From Isoetes taiwanensis (Eukaryota; Streptophyta; Lycopodiopsida; Isoetales; Isoetaceae), in assembly GCA_021234155.1 (NCBI GenBank), contig JAJEKV010000867.1, positions 1 through 64,000 on the forward strand: a stretch of 64,000 nt of DNA, given 5' to 3'. Of this stretch, positions 1 to 12,140 are shown piece by piece. The position numbers and the translations under genes are program-made. Under the pieces are notes generated by a model that saw only the letters and a program-made list of their open reading frames with translations, ran no database searches and was not told the origin of the DNA. Within the stretch, counting starts at the first letter, position 1; each line of letters starts with the position of its first letter.

Positions 1-1632
1 ACGAGATTAGTAGAGCGTAGTTTGCTACCTATGACTTCGCGTTGTAGATGGTGATGGTCGATTTGTACAAAGAAGAGAGTTGCTGCTCGCGGAGTTTGTT
101 GTGGAGTGTCGAGGTATCGCCGCTTTGGGGCGCTTCCTCCTCACTTGCTTTGTAACATTACCATTCTTTTTAATATATTGATGACACAGTCAAAAAAAAA
201 ACTTTCAGTAATATGGACAAAAACCCATTTTCAATGGAACAATATCTAATAGTGTGACTATACTAACCAATTGGTATGATCTCGAAACCCATGAAAAACT
301 TATAGTTTTGTGTGATATCAAAGAAAAACCGCGACCATGCACCTTTAAGCCCTTTAAATGCCCTCCATGCTCTTGGGGGGGCACTTAGTGTCGACATCTC
401 CATATCGAGCATGTAGGCACGACCTGTCAATTTTAACTTTGGATTCATGGTTCAAAAAATAGTAGATCGAGCCTACTTGAAAGAGAGTAGATCTTTTATT
501 TATTGGATGGTTTGTTTGTCAAGATTCATGTTGAAATAAAAAGCTCTAGTTGTGAACTATCAAAACGTGCAAAAATTGCCTCCTCAACACTTCTTGCTCC
601 AACATGATGCTAAAATATAGCTCCTATGCAAGACCACAACAATTTAGCCAAATCTATACTCTTTTGGAGCAACAAATCAACAACAAATCTATTCAAACAT
701 GACAAGTAAGAAAGGTCATCATAAGACCTTTCCAATGTTTTAGATTTCAAAATCTAATGTTTGGAACAAAAACTACATGAAAGACTGCGCACACAAGAAA
801 CCCTAAAATTCCTCGGTAAAGAAGTCCCTGAATCAGACATCAAAATCAATCCAAACTTGACCATATCATATGTTAACAGAAAGGCCTTTGAGAGAGCTTT
901 CCAATACTTCTGATTTCACATGAATCTGACTCCAAAATCATAAGTTATGATGAAAATTGTGCGAGGGCTACGGATACCGCTTCACGAGCACAAGAGAAAT
1001 CTTTTTGATGCAAGAGAGGATGGAAAAACATTTGATATTTTTTTTTTTTTTTGAGGGAAAACATTTGATATATCTGTGCATATTACGTTGACGCAAATGC
1101 TATAATATCTTGTTCATTTGTTAGCGTGAGAACGAGAACAACGGGAGAACATGGAGGGAGGGAGGAAGTCCAATCAATACTATCATAGAAATAAAAAGTG
1201 AATCAACAACATTCCATGCACCAATCTTTTCAAAGGATTTAATTCCATTTTAGGACATCACGGACATTGTCTTATAAAAATATATATCTCCATTGGCTTA
1301 TTAAATGAGAGATTAACTGCAATAGGTATATATATATATCATAGAAGGACACATTGTTTCACTTTCCGGGGCCCTAAACTATATGGAATGTTGCAACATT
1401 ATATTCCAATTCAAAGGAAATGCTGGATAGTCCCCATCAAGAAATGGTTTCACGGCTAAGAAGATCCCTAAAACTACAAGGAAGGTGGGACCTAACATGT
1501 TAGATGTCTTTGTTTGGTTGATGTATACATTTGATCTCCAATGTGCCATTTGCTAGAAGCATAGTTCACATGAAAGGCTATCACAAAAGAATATGTGCCA
1601 TCTCATCCCACGTAGCTAACGTGCCACACACC
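1..1632. other. Gene-free AT-rich stretch
   Basis: I see no coding region. Open frames here are short, lack recognisable motifs and do not continue through plausible splice sites. The only structured items are a poly-T micro-insertion near 1040 and the start of a degenerate tandem repeat near 1633. Confidence 0.5.
1025..1071 (-). mobile_element. Tail-only retroposon insertion
   Basis: A 19-bp insert (14 T followed by a short G-rich stub, 1039-1057) is flanked by two identical 14-bp copies of AAAACATTTGATAT (1025-1038 and 1058-1071). A poly-A tail in minus orientation bounded by a target-site duplication is the mark of L1-type target-primed reverse transcription that stopped almost at once. 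The repeat and tail are seen directly; the mechanism is inferred. Confidence 0.7.
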
Positions 1633-1830
1633 TAAAGTTACCTCAAAAGCACTGTGTGGCTCCCAGTTGTAACTTTTACAGTGCAAAAACAAAAACACAT
1701 AAGTTACATTAAAAACACTGGAACAACAATCTAGACAATCTACAAGTAAACACAAAGTTACATTAAAAGCACTGGGCAACAATTCAGACAATCTACAAGT
1801 CACAGCAAAGCGCTGTGCGACAATCTACAT
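1633..1830. repeat. Degenerate 54-bp tandem repeat
   Basis: About three and a half diverged units contain the pattern AAGTTACATTAAAAGCACTG followed by CAATCTACAAGT. The best-matched units start at 1701 and 1755, which sets the period at 54 bp. No known satellite or coding function is recognised. Confidence 0.7.
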
Positions 1831-2474
1831 AAGTTGCACTATAAGAGTAATGTATGACTCTTGTTAATTTGCAACCTTTCAAACTACAACATGCTCTTAC
1901 ATAAATAGGTCATAGACATCGTCAATTAACGAAGCCATTCCCGTTTTGGTTCTACTACACAAGCTCACCATTATGGCACCATTCACTAGTTATGGCCATG
2001 AAATAACTAGCCAGGACGAGGTCTAGAATAAGTTCGTTATACTATATATAGAAGGGCACCACTTTGTGATTGAGTTGCTTAGTTATGGGGAGACATTTTG
2101 AGGACCACATAAAAGGTTCAATGCATATTCAAAGCAATGTAGAAAGTGAAAATATATTGAAACCATGAAAATGTAACAATGGTACAGCATGGCTGCCAAG
2201 GTACTATGCAACAGGATCTTCATGTCCTCCACTCAATCTTATCCATCCTTTCTGCAACCAACAACATCAGACTCAACATACTAAAATCTGCTTCAGTCTG
2301 ATACTTGAGAAGATCCTCGAGAATCTCGTTTCAAAACCAGCTCGCAACCAGAAGGACTAAATCATCAAACAAAATCATAAAATAGAAATTATAAAGGGCT
2401 GATCTTTTTTTGGGGTTTTGTATTTTTTTTTTGGTGATTTTTTTTTTTAATGGATGATAGCCATGATGAAGAGT

Positions 2475-2762
2475 TTATTCTTCAGGAGCTGGGGCAGGCT
2501 CTTCGGTGAGTTCAGCAGCTTTTTCTGTGATTTCTGCAGCTGGCTCTTCAGCAGCTGGTGTCTCAGCGGCTGGCTCTTCAGCAGCTGGCTCTTCAGCAGC
2601 TGGCTGCTCTGTTTCAACAGCCACAGCGGGCTCTTCCACAGCAGGGGTCTCAGCCACTACCACAGCTGCTCCTCAGCAGCTGGAGGTACCCTCCTCCACT
2701 GGTGCATCTTCAGGCACTGATGCTTCTACTACCTCCTCAACTGGTGCTGCTGCAACCTGCAT
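2475..2762 (-). pseudogene. Ala/Glu/Pro-rich protein, last exon, with an in-frame stop
   Basis: The minus strand encodes an acidic low-complexity protein with repeated EEPAAEEPAAE-type units ending in EEPAPAPEE and a TAA at 2475-2477. The frame can be followed back to an ATG at 2762 (MQVAAAPVEEVVEAS), just inside a possible splice acceptor. One in-frame TGA (2673-2675) interrupts it. Around the stop the local sequence reads sensibly (PPAAEE) in the next frame, which suggests two compensating indels or a sequencing error rather than neutral decay, because the frame resumes immediately. Upstream on the minus strand there is a TATA-like site and a pyrimidine-rich leader, so this is probably a small expressed gene or a recent pseudogene. 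Acidic A/E/P-rich proteins occur in several plant families and I cannot name this one. Confidence 0.5.
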
Positions 2763-3170
2763 CACCAACTGGAATAAAAATTTGCACCTCATCCTACATT
2801 AAAAAACTCCTGATCTGCTCCCTCCATACACAAATTTTTATGATCTACACAATCAATAAACCAATGCATCTTACATCAATTTATATTCAGTTTAATCATC
2901 CGATCATTGATCACAGAAATAAAAACATGTACAGAATTGAGATTCAATTTACAAAACGAAAATGAAGGCAGATCTTCCTTGCCTCTTCAGAACTCCATTT
3001 TGGATAGGAATCGGATGAAAAGCCGCTAAAAAATATGTGAGGTAAAGCTAAGAATAAACGGATTTCTGATCAAAATAAAAGGAAGCTTTTAGAAAGGTCG
3101 GAAAGGGAGGCCCGCGCGAGAGAGATGCAGGCGAAGAGATTAGATGATCGGAACACCCATATTTCAGATA

Positions 3171-3180
3171 CATATATACC
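3171..3180 (-). promoter_or_regulatory. TATA-like element upstream of the A/E/P-rich gene
   Basis: The minus strand reads GGTATATATG here. It is followed downstream by a CT-rich leader with TCTCTCTCG and CTTTCC runs, about 400 bp before the proposed ATG. Spacing and composition fit a core promoter plus a 5' UTR with an intron, but nothing in the sequence proves transcription. Confidence 0.3.
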
Positions 3181-3249
3181 AGCGGGAGGGGAGGGCTGCT
3201 ACACCAGGCCGGTGCTAAGAACAGGAATCAAGGGACGAGCTGCGGAATC

Positions 3250-6200
3250 GTTTGGGCCATGAAAATTCGGAAATAAAAAATCTGGTTAAAATTTTGGAAG
3301 ATAAAAGGTGGGCCCCTTTGGTCGGGGTCCGGCATAATATGCCAACGTTAGATGCACATTACATAAGACGGAAAATGCGTCATGGTCGGTCCATTGTGCC
3401 AGAATTACCTGCTGGAAAGTACCTTGGCGGTTATCCGAAACAACGTCTGGATCTGCCCCTGGGCCCCGGGCACTGCATCGCAACCGTCCAAAGGCATTCC
3501 CTATGATTTTTGGCCCACTTGTGACTCTTGTGCGTGCCATGTGTGCGCCAGCACGGCGTCATCATTTTTCTTCCTTTTCGTTTCCTCTTTGAAGCTCCAG
3601 GTATGGGCAGGGCTTCGCTGCCATTACAGCTATGGTTAGGAGAATCCATTTATGGCCGGAGCTGAGGAGTTGCATGATCTCTGAAGGGTAATGAGTTGCT
3701 GCCGTTTCTTGTCCTGTCAGCCCTTTTTTCCTGCCAAAGTCTTTTTTTTACATTATAATTTTGGATTATATCTGTTATTTGCCATCGATTTGAAGTTTTT
3801 GTTTCTAATTTCGTATGCTGTAGATCATGCAAAAGAAATATGAGGTGGAGAAGGACCCGGGGTTTCACCGGACAGAAGATGCAGAATAAGATTTGTTCAT
3901 CGAGACAGGTACCTCTAATTCATGTAGATTGATGTTTGATTTGTCCTCACCAACTGTCTAAGGTAAGCATAAGTTCCAATTTCGCTAACATGAGGTATAG
4001 AAGGTGGCTTCAGTCATTTTTATTGCTAATTTATCCTTCAATGCATGTAGTTAACAAGATAAGTATGCTAGATTTTATGTCTAACTGCTTTCTAGGTTAG
4101 TCAAAGCTGAAATCTAAAACAAAATGTGAAGCCACGTCTTTGGTCTAAGATGACATTACTAAAAGGCCACCTCTTATTGTAAAGTGTTGACACATGTATC
4201 AATTTGAAAAGTAGCGAATCTAGATGGACTTGGACGTGAACCCATTGCCAGAGTTAACTGCAGTCGCATGTTATAGTTTTGAAGTTGCCTTTGGCTGGGA
4301 TTTAGCATTACTTTGGACTTTTAATTGGATAGATGCAGGTCAAATTTTGGATGGCCATTAATTTTCTGCTTGTATTATGTTTTCATTTTTTTAGTTGCTC
4401 TCATATGGTAATGGTGGCTATGCACTGGTGCAAATTTTTATTGAAGGCAAAGGGATCATAATATTACTGCCTTGGTTAATTACTTTCTGAATGCAGATAT
4501 GCACTATCAGTTTGGGATCATAGTAGTTAAATTTTCTGTATAACTACTACGATGTATAGTCAAATTACATTTCTGTCAGGAATGAACCATTTAACAGTAG
4601 TTGGAGTTTATGAGGTTTTATATGGTCTGTAATATACTTGGAGATCCATTTGCACATGGTTAAGGAGTCCAGACAATGAGCACGTCGTCTCTAATTGAAC
4701 TTCCATTGAACTGTTTGAGGATAGCAAACAACACTTATAGCTGAGAGGGACCACCAGAACTTATGGCTGTTTCTTTGCAGTTGTTTAATTCTTTCTACTT
4801 GTTTTTGGGCACAACGGGTAGTGTTTTGAGGTTGAAGAGGAGAATATTATAAGATGGAGAATGTCAGTTCTTGGCTTCATTTTGGACTGGAGGTTGTATG
4901 GTTACTACAGACAAGCATGTTTCATTTGTCAATGCATATACTTCCAAATAAAATCCCTAGACATTACGGCTTTGATTGCTTGAGTACCACAGAGTAAGGG
5001 AATTTTGCCAATCGATGAATGCTGGACTGGAGGTTTTATGGTTACTACAGACAAGCATATTTCATTTGTCAGTGCATATACTTCCGAATAAGATCTCCAG
5101 ACGTTACGGTTTTGAATGCTTGAGTACCAAACAGTAAGATAATTTGGCCAATCGACGAATGAGGACCAACAACTTCTTCAGTTATCTGAGCAATCTTCTG
5201 GCTGTCTTATCAACGAAGATGTAAATGACACAGAGCTTTTGTAAACTCAGACGGAAACAATCACAAATATTCTTGGGAGTACCAAAGTCGATTTCACAGA
5301 GTAGGCAGTATGGACAAAAATGCTGACCAGTGCCAGTTCTCTTTCTTCGCAACTTCTATAAAGTTTTGTTTTCTGTTATGTTTTTTACAGAAGGAAGAAA
5401 TTTTTTACTGTCAATGTTCTCTCTTGGCCTATAATTTCTGAATTTATAGAGTCCAGCAGTGGTGGCTAGATTCTTAAAGATACTATGGAAGACCATGCAT
5501 GGTCTCTGTAACATGCTGGATGTTAGCAAAGCCGGATTATGGTTCTGCTAGTGATGAGTATTTTCCATTTGGATCCTAAGCACTGCAACTGATTCTGGAA
5601 TTTGGCCTTGTGGAGCATGGAATTTACATCTTGTGGAGGGTCTATCATGATTTAACCAAGGAGATTTAGATGAAAGAATTACTGTTTGTCACTGTTCGGT
5701 TGACCAAGTCCTTATCCGCCACCATTTCTTAATGTTCTTTGTATTCAATATTCAGACCTATAATGGTGAAATGAAACAAGCATTCTTACACTTGTGGAAC
5801 CGAGGGCCATTAAAAGATTCTGGGTCTATCCCAAAGGTGCTTGCTGTGTTTGTTATATGTATGGAAATAAGATGAACTCGTGTAAGGAGCAATCAAGAAG
5901 AGCAAAATCAATGGCGGTGAGTGATGATCATATAGATAATGCCGTCTTTTATGACTGTACAAGATCGACAGAAGTTTAAGAATAACGTTTTGGGAGGGTT
6001 TTTCTTGCACTTTGAGTGTTAAAACACATATATATAGCATGCAGCTCTTGTCAGGATTGATATTGAAAAACAGTAGTTTGGGCGCCTTGGATAAAATATG
6101 GAAGGTACCAATTTCTCATCAAGCCTACAGTCACTGCTGTTGCACTAGGATTGGATATGATGTTATTACTGTTTCTCTGTAATCCTTTGGAGTTGCAATG

Positions 6201-6400
6201 GGCCTTTGGATTTTCAGTTAAAAAGAAATCTTTTTTGGACGAGCATAAGGATAGCTGTTAGCATTCAAGATACGTTTCTAGTTCGTCCACATTGCAAGCC
6301 ATTTTTCTGGAGTATTGGAAAGGAACATGGAAGTATTTTCATTGAATATCAAGTGCCAAGATGTTGGGTTACCTTTTTTATTACATTCTGGCATAAAGTA
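3250..6400. other. Mostly anonymous intergenic DNA
   Basis: Short open frames occur on both strands but none shows a recognisable domain, a convincing splice structure or codon bias. The only clear internal structure is the 137-bp direct duplication at 4884-5160. Confidence 0.45.
4884..5160. repeat. 137-bp direct tandem duplication
   Basis: Copy 1 (4884-5020) and copy 2 (5024-5160) have the same length and differ by scattered substitutions. Both start GGACTGGAGGTT and end near CCAATCGA(T/C)GAAT, with a 3-bp spacer. Neither copy has coding potential. The divergence shows the duplication is not recent. Confidence 0.9.
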
Positions 6401-6401
6401 A

Positions 6402-7000
6402 TTAGATTATGTGTGTGTAGTCTTTGTTCATACTCCAATGGAATATTATGTGCCAAGATTTTGAATTACCTTTTTGGGTTGCCCGAAGGGCCAACCGTAG
6501 GGTAGAGGTGGGATATGCTCTATATATTCCTTTTGAAAGGTGTAAGTTATGGCAGACTAATGATTTGACGGTTGAGATTGATAGGGGTAAGGCCAACTTG
6601 AAAGCCGTGTTCACCATGTATCTTCTATTTCCAATGGCAGTTTTTGTTGACAGTGGAGTGGCAGTTGAGGCCGCATGCATGCAGAAGCCGGAGGCAGACT
6701 GGGCTTCGCTGTAGAACTTGCCAATGGCTGCAAGAAGCTCATTGCGCTTTGAGTTGGAAATTTTAACTCTCCTGACATGGAAAAACTTCTGGGTCTCTAA
6801 ATCCAGCATTCCTGCAGATTGTTGGGAGGCTATTCTACATTGCCTTCCTATTGCCTATCTGCTCACCAAAAGCCCCTCTCGCGGCTTCGAGACTGTTCTG
6901 TATCCATTTTTTACTGACTTTAACCTCAGCAGTTGCTATAGAACTCCTAATGATATCAGTATTGGGAAATTCGAGAACCTTGATACCTTTGCTGGTGCCA
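6402..7000 (-). pseudogene. Unidentified minus-strand coding-like block cut at the LTR
   Basis: Two adjoining minus-strand open stretches, 6402-6809 and 6835-7000, have protein-like composition (for example GTSKGIKVLEFPNTDIIR and KVSKKWIQNSLEAARGAFG). They could be exons of one gene. The upstream part of the reading frame stops being protein-like where the gypsy LTR begins near 7001, as expected if the retrotransposon landed in the gene. Plus-strand frames are also open here, so low stop density rather than selection may explain part of the signal. I do not recognise the family. Confidence 0.3.
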
Positions 7001-7003
7001 CTG

Positions 7004-7880
7004 TGTAATGATTCTTGTAGCTTCTTGTTGTTTTGTAGTAGTGACATTTTAAACGATAGAAATCCATTAACTAAAGTTATTTAAACCTTTAATATATTTA
7101 ACTTTAAAAAGTGAGCACTATAACAATAGAGGAGCGAGGCTCGTGACTTGTGTCAAAGGATGCCATGTTAAATCCGGCACACCCTTCTGATTAGGAAGAT
7201 GCCTAATCGAGCCTTAGGATGCATGGCAGTATGGTAGATTGCCAAGTATGGTAGATTGCCAACTGTTAATTTTTGCATTTAGCCAAGCTATTAGCTTAAT
7301 CTAGACCAATGGGGTAATGCCAAATGGGTTTGGCCATGTGGCTAAAATGTATATAAGGAAGAGCTGGATAAGAGCGAATCGGGAAAAGGCGGAAGTAAAA
7401 GCCAAGGGGCCGGAAGAAGGAGGAGGAATGATTAGTACCTGTTGTTTCCCTACAGGAGTGTTCCCCACTCTAGTCCATGTTCCCCACTCAGCGATTGAAG
7501 TTGGTGTGAAGCAGGATCTATGGCTGATGGCCCATTTCTGGAGCGGATGTACTATGGCGAGAGAACAGAGGGATGGAGAGTCCGGAGATGAGCAAGAGAG
7601 TCCTGGGTTTACCCGGAGATCCTCGGTCACCACCTCGGATGGAGGATCCGTAGGAACTTGCTATGTTTTATTATCTGATCATTGTTATCTTTGACATGTG
7701 TTAGCATATCTTTTGTATCGACTGTGAGATTGTGTTCCCGTATTGATATGGTGTGATAGGATTTTTTATGTGTGTGTCCAAGTTATTGTATTTTGGGATC
7801 TTATATGAATATGATATGGAGATTTGACATATTGTTACGATAGTTAGGTTATCTTGTTTAAATTATAGTTATGTTATGCT
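7004..7880 (+). repeat. 5' LTR of the gypsy element, internally deleted
   Basis: This matches the left end of the 3' LTR (from TAGTAGTGACATTTTAAACG through the TATA region) and then its right end (ATGATATGGAGATTTG through AAGTATAGTTAT-like sequence). About 1.5 kb that is present between these parts in the 3' LTR is missing. The exact right end is uncertain because similarity fades after 7880. Confidence 0.75.
7350..7358 (+). promoter_or_regulatory. LTR TATA box (also at 16830-16838 and 11352-11360 minus)
   Basis: TATATAAGG occurs at the same relative place in all three LTR copies, about 340 bp from the LTR start, and is preceded by a conserved GGCCATGTGGC(T/C)AAAATG. Conservation between diverged copies and the position within the LTR support a U3 core promoter. 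Confidence 0.6.
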
Positions 7881-8927
7881 TGTGAGGCGGCGACCCATGC
7901 CACCAAAGGTTAGGTCTGGTCTCACCTGGTATCGTGAGGCGAAGGTTTACGACACCTTCGGGGATGTGGGAATTATGGGATAAGAATGGGAATTCCTGCT
8001 TATAAAGTAGAATGGTTTGGCATAGGAATGACCGTTATTATCCTTTTCGGTGAATAACAGCAAGATGTCCGAAACGAGGAGCGACAATCTGGGAGCTTGA
8101 GGTAGCAATAACCCTCCGGAAAGCATAACCGAATGGTTTTGGCAGCTGGCAGCAACGCTGGGTACTATGCAACAACAGTGTTGCTAAGAAGGATGATGAC
8201 CTCGATGAAGCTAATAAGGTTTTGAAGCGGCTCAAGCGGGGAGACTTTTAGTGGTAAGGATACCCACGGTGAGGATGCCGATGCATGACTAAAAGTGGAT
8301 TGAGTTCTATTTTGAAGTAAAAATCCCATTTGCTAAAGGCAAATATCAATATGTTGTTGGATGGACCTAAGATATGGTTGGATAGGTATGAAAGATAATC
8401 TTTTTGGTTCTCAACCAAAGTTCATAGGATACTTTTATGAATGCTTTCAAACTCCACTATCTACCGGGTTTAACCTGATTCATGAACGAATAATTTCGAA
8501 ATCTTGTCCAAGAGGACACCGTGGAGGAAATGCTAATAAGTTCAAGGCATTGCAGCCATATGGACCTATATTCATGACCAGTGCGGGCTCACTTAGCCAA
8601 TGTTTATTAAATGGGTTAAGCCAAAGCCAACTCTAAAGAAATGCTGTATGTCTTTAACAAGCTAAATATAAGAGTTTCAAGTTTAAAGGATGGCGGGGAT
8701 GGGATTAAGAGGTGGGAAGGCAAATGCAACATTGAAACACGCGGAAAAATCTTCCTAAGCAAAGGGAGGGGTTTTGTTGCTCACGATGGTTTGGCAGAAT
8801 GTACGTCCTATGCGCAAAGGCGCATAAAATGCACCAACTCGGATGAGCGAGGAGGAACAGAACGATGTACGACGGGGAAGGATTATTTAAAGCGAGCCGG
8901 ACCCGGCCACATTGGCTGGCGTCGGCG
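7881..8927. other. Unassigned DNA inside the gypsy element
   Basis: This lies where the primer-binding site, leader and gag would be expected. Open frames of up to about 105 codons exist, but none shows a zinc knuckle, capsid or protease motif. It may be decayed gag or an unrelated insertion. Confidence 0.4.
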
Positions 8928-11700
8928 TGTTACAAATATAACTATACTTTTAAAATAAAGATAACCCTAACTATCGAACAATACGAATCGTGCAAGAACT
9001 ACCAAATCTCCATATCCTTATTCGTAAGATCCCAAAATACAATAACTTAGACACACATTCAAAGAATCCCATCGCGCCATAATATGATCCCAACATATAG
9101 TCTCACGGTTTATACAAAGATATGCTAACGGCATGTTCGAACCCGAAAACAGCGGATAATGCGCACAACAAAAACATGTCTTGGAAGGGACCCGGAGACC
9201 CGCTACTCTCCTGAAGGTTCATCTCTAACTCTCCGGGTCAAAGAGGTCAACCTTGGGTTCTCCTTTCATAATAAATTTGTGCGAAAGAGATGGGTCGGCT
9301 CATCGATCCGATGTGCTTCGACACCAACTTCCGAGCTCATCCTAAGTCTCTCGAAACCACCACATTACGAATGAATCTAAGTGTGGCATTAATGCTTGGC
9401 TCGTATTCTATGCCGTCTTAGCAATATATCTGCCAAGCGAAGGGGAAGGGGAGGGACTAGTGGGAAACTCTAGGGTAGGAACCAAGAATATATATCAATC
9501 ATGGAATATTAATCTATGTTCAACATACGACAAGAGAAACTTACCTCACTCCATGTTTCCTGTAAATGGTTAGGTGATTAAATCTCAAACAATCTCAAGT
9601 CTAAATGCATAACTACATGTCTAAGATCCTCTGATCGGTCCTAATGTTCCCTTGGGTCGCGAACCCCAAAGGAGACATATTCCAATCCACTATACGCCGC
9701 ATAGCCTTAAAACAGGGGGCTCTCCCCTTGGCTCCATCCGGCTCAGCCTCCCGGCCTGAATCGCAGTCAGACGGCCCCCACCCTCCAGAAGATGGGCGTC
9801 ACAACATGCAGGATGCTACGTCATACAATGAAGAATGCCACATCATACAAGTAAGAACCTTTGTATAATATAAATTTTCACAAGATGGATTCAACCCATA
9901 TTCTTAAATATTATACATCCTTTAGGCAAGATACACACATGTCGCAACATAATAATAATCGCTGGCAATAGTAATTTAGAGCACAAGACAAATATTACAA
10001 CAAGAGTTAACAATCTAGCAAAACATAAATCCAAGCATGATAATCCCCTATTCAATAGTCTTTGCTCGTAGCACTAATATAGGTTCCTATCATGAATACT
10101 TTACGCACGGTCCTAGGCTTTAAAATACTCAGGCTTGCAAAGATCAGGTTCTCCGACTAAGTCATCACAGCACGATTCTATAAGTTTATTATAGAGCTTG
10201 CTACTAGTTCAAAGCTGGGGTCTATACGTATAAGGCCCTCAAATGTTTTTCTAATTGAAGGGATCGAATTGGTACTAGACCTATGGCCTTATAATCTTAT
10301 TGACTCATAAAACCAACTTTTAATGGGTTGGGAATACCTACTACTACAAAATAGGTAGAAATGGCACAAAAAGTGACATTTATCCTCCCTGCCCTAGGGC
10401 ATAAAGCGTCACTTTTGTGCCATTTATGGCGTTTGTGCTCCCCAAATGGCACAAAAGTGGCGTTTATGCCCGGTAAAAAGGCGGAGGATAAATGTCACTT
10501 TTTTTATCTACCTATTTTTGTAGTAATCCCTTCCGTATCCTTCCCTTAGTGACCTATCTTGTGACGAAGTCACGGCGGCCAACATCATCGGCCGGTTTTG
10601 GGCTTCGGGTTCTCGTCGGGCTTGAGAGAGGCAAAGGCTAAATCAAAAGGTATTGGGTTCGCCTAAAGCTAGTTTGACATTCAAATCACGGAGCAAAAGA
10701 AAAACCAGTGTCACCGGTGAGAGCGGCACAACAGATGAAATTTTTAGAAAGCAAACTTAGATTTTTGATAGCTATATACCCGAATCATTAACGCAAACAA
10801 GCAGGATTTACGCCTTTCGGACAATTAAAAGCAAAGTTCTTAGACACGGAATTACCACACGCGAGAATTCGGCATGGCGGCATCGGATAATTTCTATGGG
10901 AAAACTTGGCAAGGCGCAAGTCTCAGCCTTAAGCTCAATTCACACTTTGATAAAACTAAGCTCTAACACAAACACAACTTTGGTTTTTAAGAAGAACTCG
11001 GTTCTCTTCAGGCAAAAGAGGTTTTGTGGAAAGAAGCTTCCGCACAAGTTCTAAACAAGCTTTTGTTTACAGAGGTTAAGGGCCAAAAGGACTTCGGTTG
11101 AAAGGACCCAATCGATGGTCTATAGCGGGAATTTCTGGTGACCCTCCGACCAATTAGCTCTACACAATAGTTCGGTCTTTCCGCATGAGTATCGAGATAA
11201 CAAACCGGTCCTTCACCGCATAAGAGAATCCCCACCTCTTAATTCTGACTCCGCCGGCTTCGGCAGTCGGTTTGCTTCCAGCCCCTTCCTCAGATCCTTT
11301 GCTTTGCTTCAAAAGGCTGCTTCGCCGATTTCATGCTTATCCATCAGATTTCCTTATATACATTTTAGCCACATGGGCAAAGCCATTTGGCATTATCCCA
11401 TTAGTCTAGATTAAGCTAACGGCTAAATCTTTTATAGCTTAGCTAAATGCAAAAATTAACGATTAGCAATCTATCTTGCGGGCATCTTAAGACTTCGATT
11501 AGGCATTTTCTAATCGAAGAAGGGTGTCTGCGGATTTAGCATGGCATCTTTTTGACCGCAGTGAAACCTCGCTCCCTATTTTATGGTGCTCACCTTTTAA
11601 TGTTAAATATATTAAAGGTTTAAATAACCTTAGCTAATGGATTTTTATCGTCTAAACTATCACTACTACAAAACAACACCAAGCTACAGGGATCGTTACA
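8928..11700 (-). repeat. Inverted copy of the gypsy LTR
   Basis: Read on the minus strand it starts TGTAACGATCCCTGTAGC at 11700 and ends ATATTTGTAACA at 8928. It follows the 3' LTR (16498-19172) along its whole length, including the TATA region and the motif ATCCTAGGACCGTG. After removal of the MITE at 10341-10524 it is about 2.59 kb, close to the 2.67 kb of the 3' LTR. It is preceded on its own strand by gypsy 3' coding sequence, so it is the 3' LTR of a second, inverted copy. Confidence 0.85.
10341..10524. mobile_element. MITE inside the inverted LTR
   Basis: A 184-bp insert absent from the other LTRs has long inverted termini of about 45 bp. The left begins CTACTACAAAATAGGTAG, the right ends CTACCTATTTTTGTAGTA, and both arms continue with GTGACATTTATCCTCC. 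An inner inverted pair around CACTTTTGTGCCA lets the whole unit fold. CTACAAAA-type ends recall CACTA-like MITEs, but I could not settle a clean target duplication, so the superfamily is open. Confidence 0.75.
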
Positions 11701-11979
11701 TTCTCACCTTGTAGAATTCAACTCATATTCTCATGAGTTACTGGAAAGGACGAATAGAGCTCCTTGAACTTGATAACGTCCTCCCAGGTCGCGTCTTCTT
11801 GTGGATATCTTGCCCATTGCACTAAATATTTTTCAATGGTTCTACCTCATGATATTTTAGTGTGAACTTACAAAAATCTTAGAGTCATTTTAAGAGTTTT
11901 CTTATTTGCATTACCAGTTATCAATGTGATTACATGAGGTGGATCGGGTAGGTATTTACATAAATTCGCGATATGGTTG
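11701..11979 (-). pseudogene. Gypsy pol 3' end (chromodomain region), inverted copy
   Basis: On the minus strand this encodes NLCKYLPDPPHV and then a segment matching EDATWEDVIKFKELYSSFPV, ending in a stop just before the LTR. It corresponds to 16220-16497 of the plus-strand element, which has NLRKYLPDPSHV. The copy is cut off near 11979, so this inverted element retains only the very end of pol and its 3' LTR. Confidence 0.8.
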
Positions 11980-11984
11980 AGCGG

Positions 11985-12140
11985 TAGAAGGCCTATATAG
12001 ATTGTAAGGAGAGCTATCCTCCCGTTTGTGGGATGGGTCAAGTGCGAGGATGTCATGGTTGAAGGCGGTAGGCCCACTATATAGACTATAGGAGAGAGCT
12101 ATCCTGCACTTGCGTTGTCAGGATGGGTCATTTTAGAGGC
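11985..12140. repeat. Two-copy 75-85 bp tandem repeat at the inverted junction
   Basis: Two diverged units share GGTAG-GCC-TATATAGA-T-TA-GGAGA-GAGCTATCCT and GGATGGGTCA. They lie exactly between the broken end of the inverted gypsy copy and the plus-strand pol. They may be a remnant of the event that brought the two copies together. Confidence 0.6.

Noticed and set aside
2454-2965. Plus-strand frames opposite the A/E/P-rich gene
   Set aside because: They are Ser/Ala/Gln-rich mirror frames of the codon-biased minus-strand repeat.
7301-7694. Open frames of 110 and 125 codons within the 5' LTR
   Set aside because: They overlap U3/R sequence and are not conserved in the other LTR copies.
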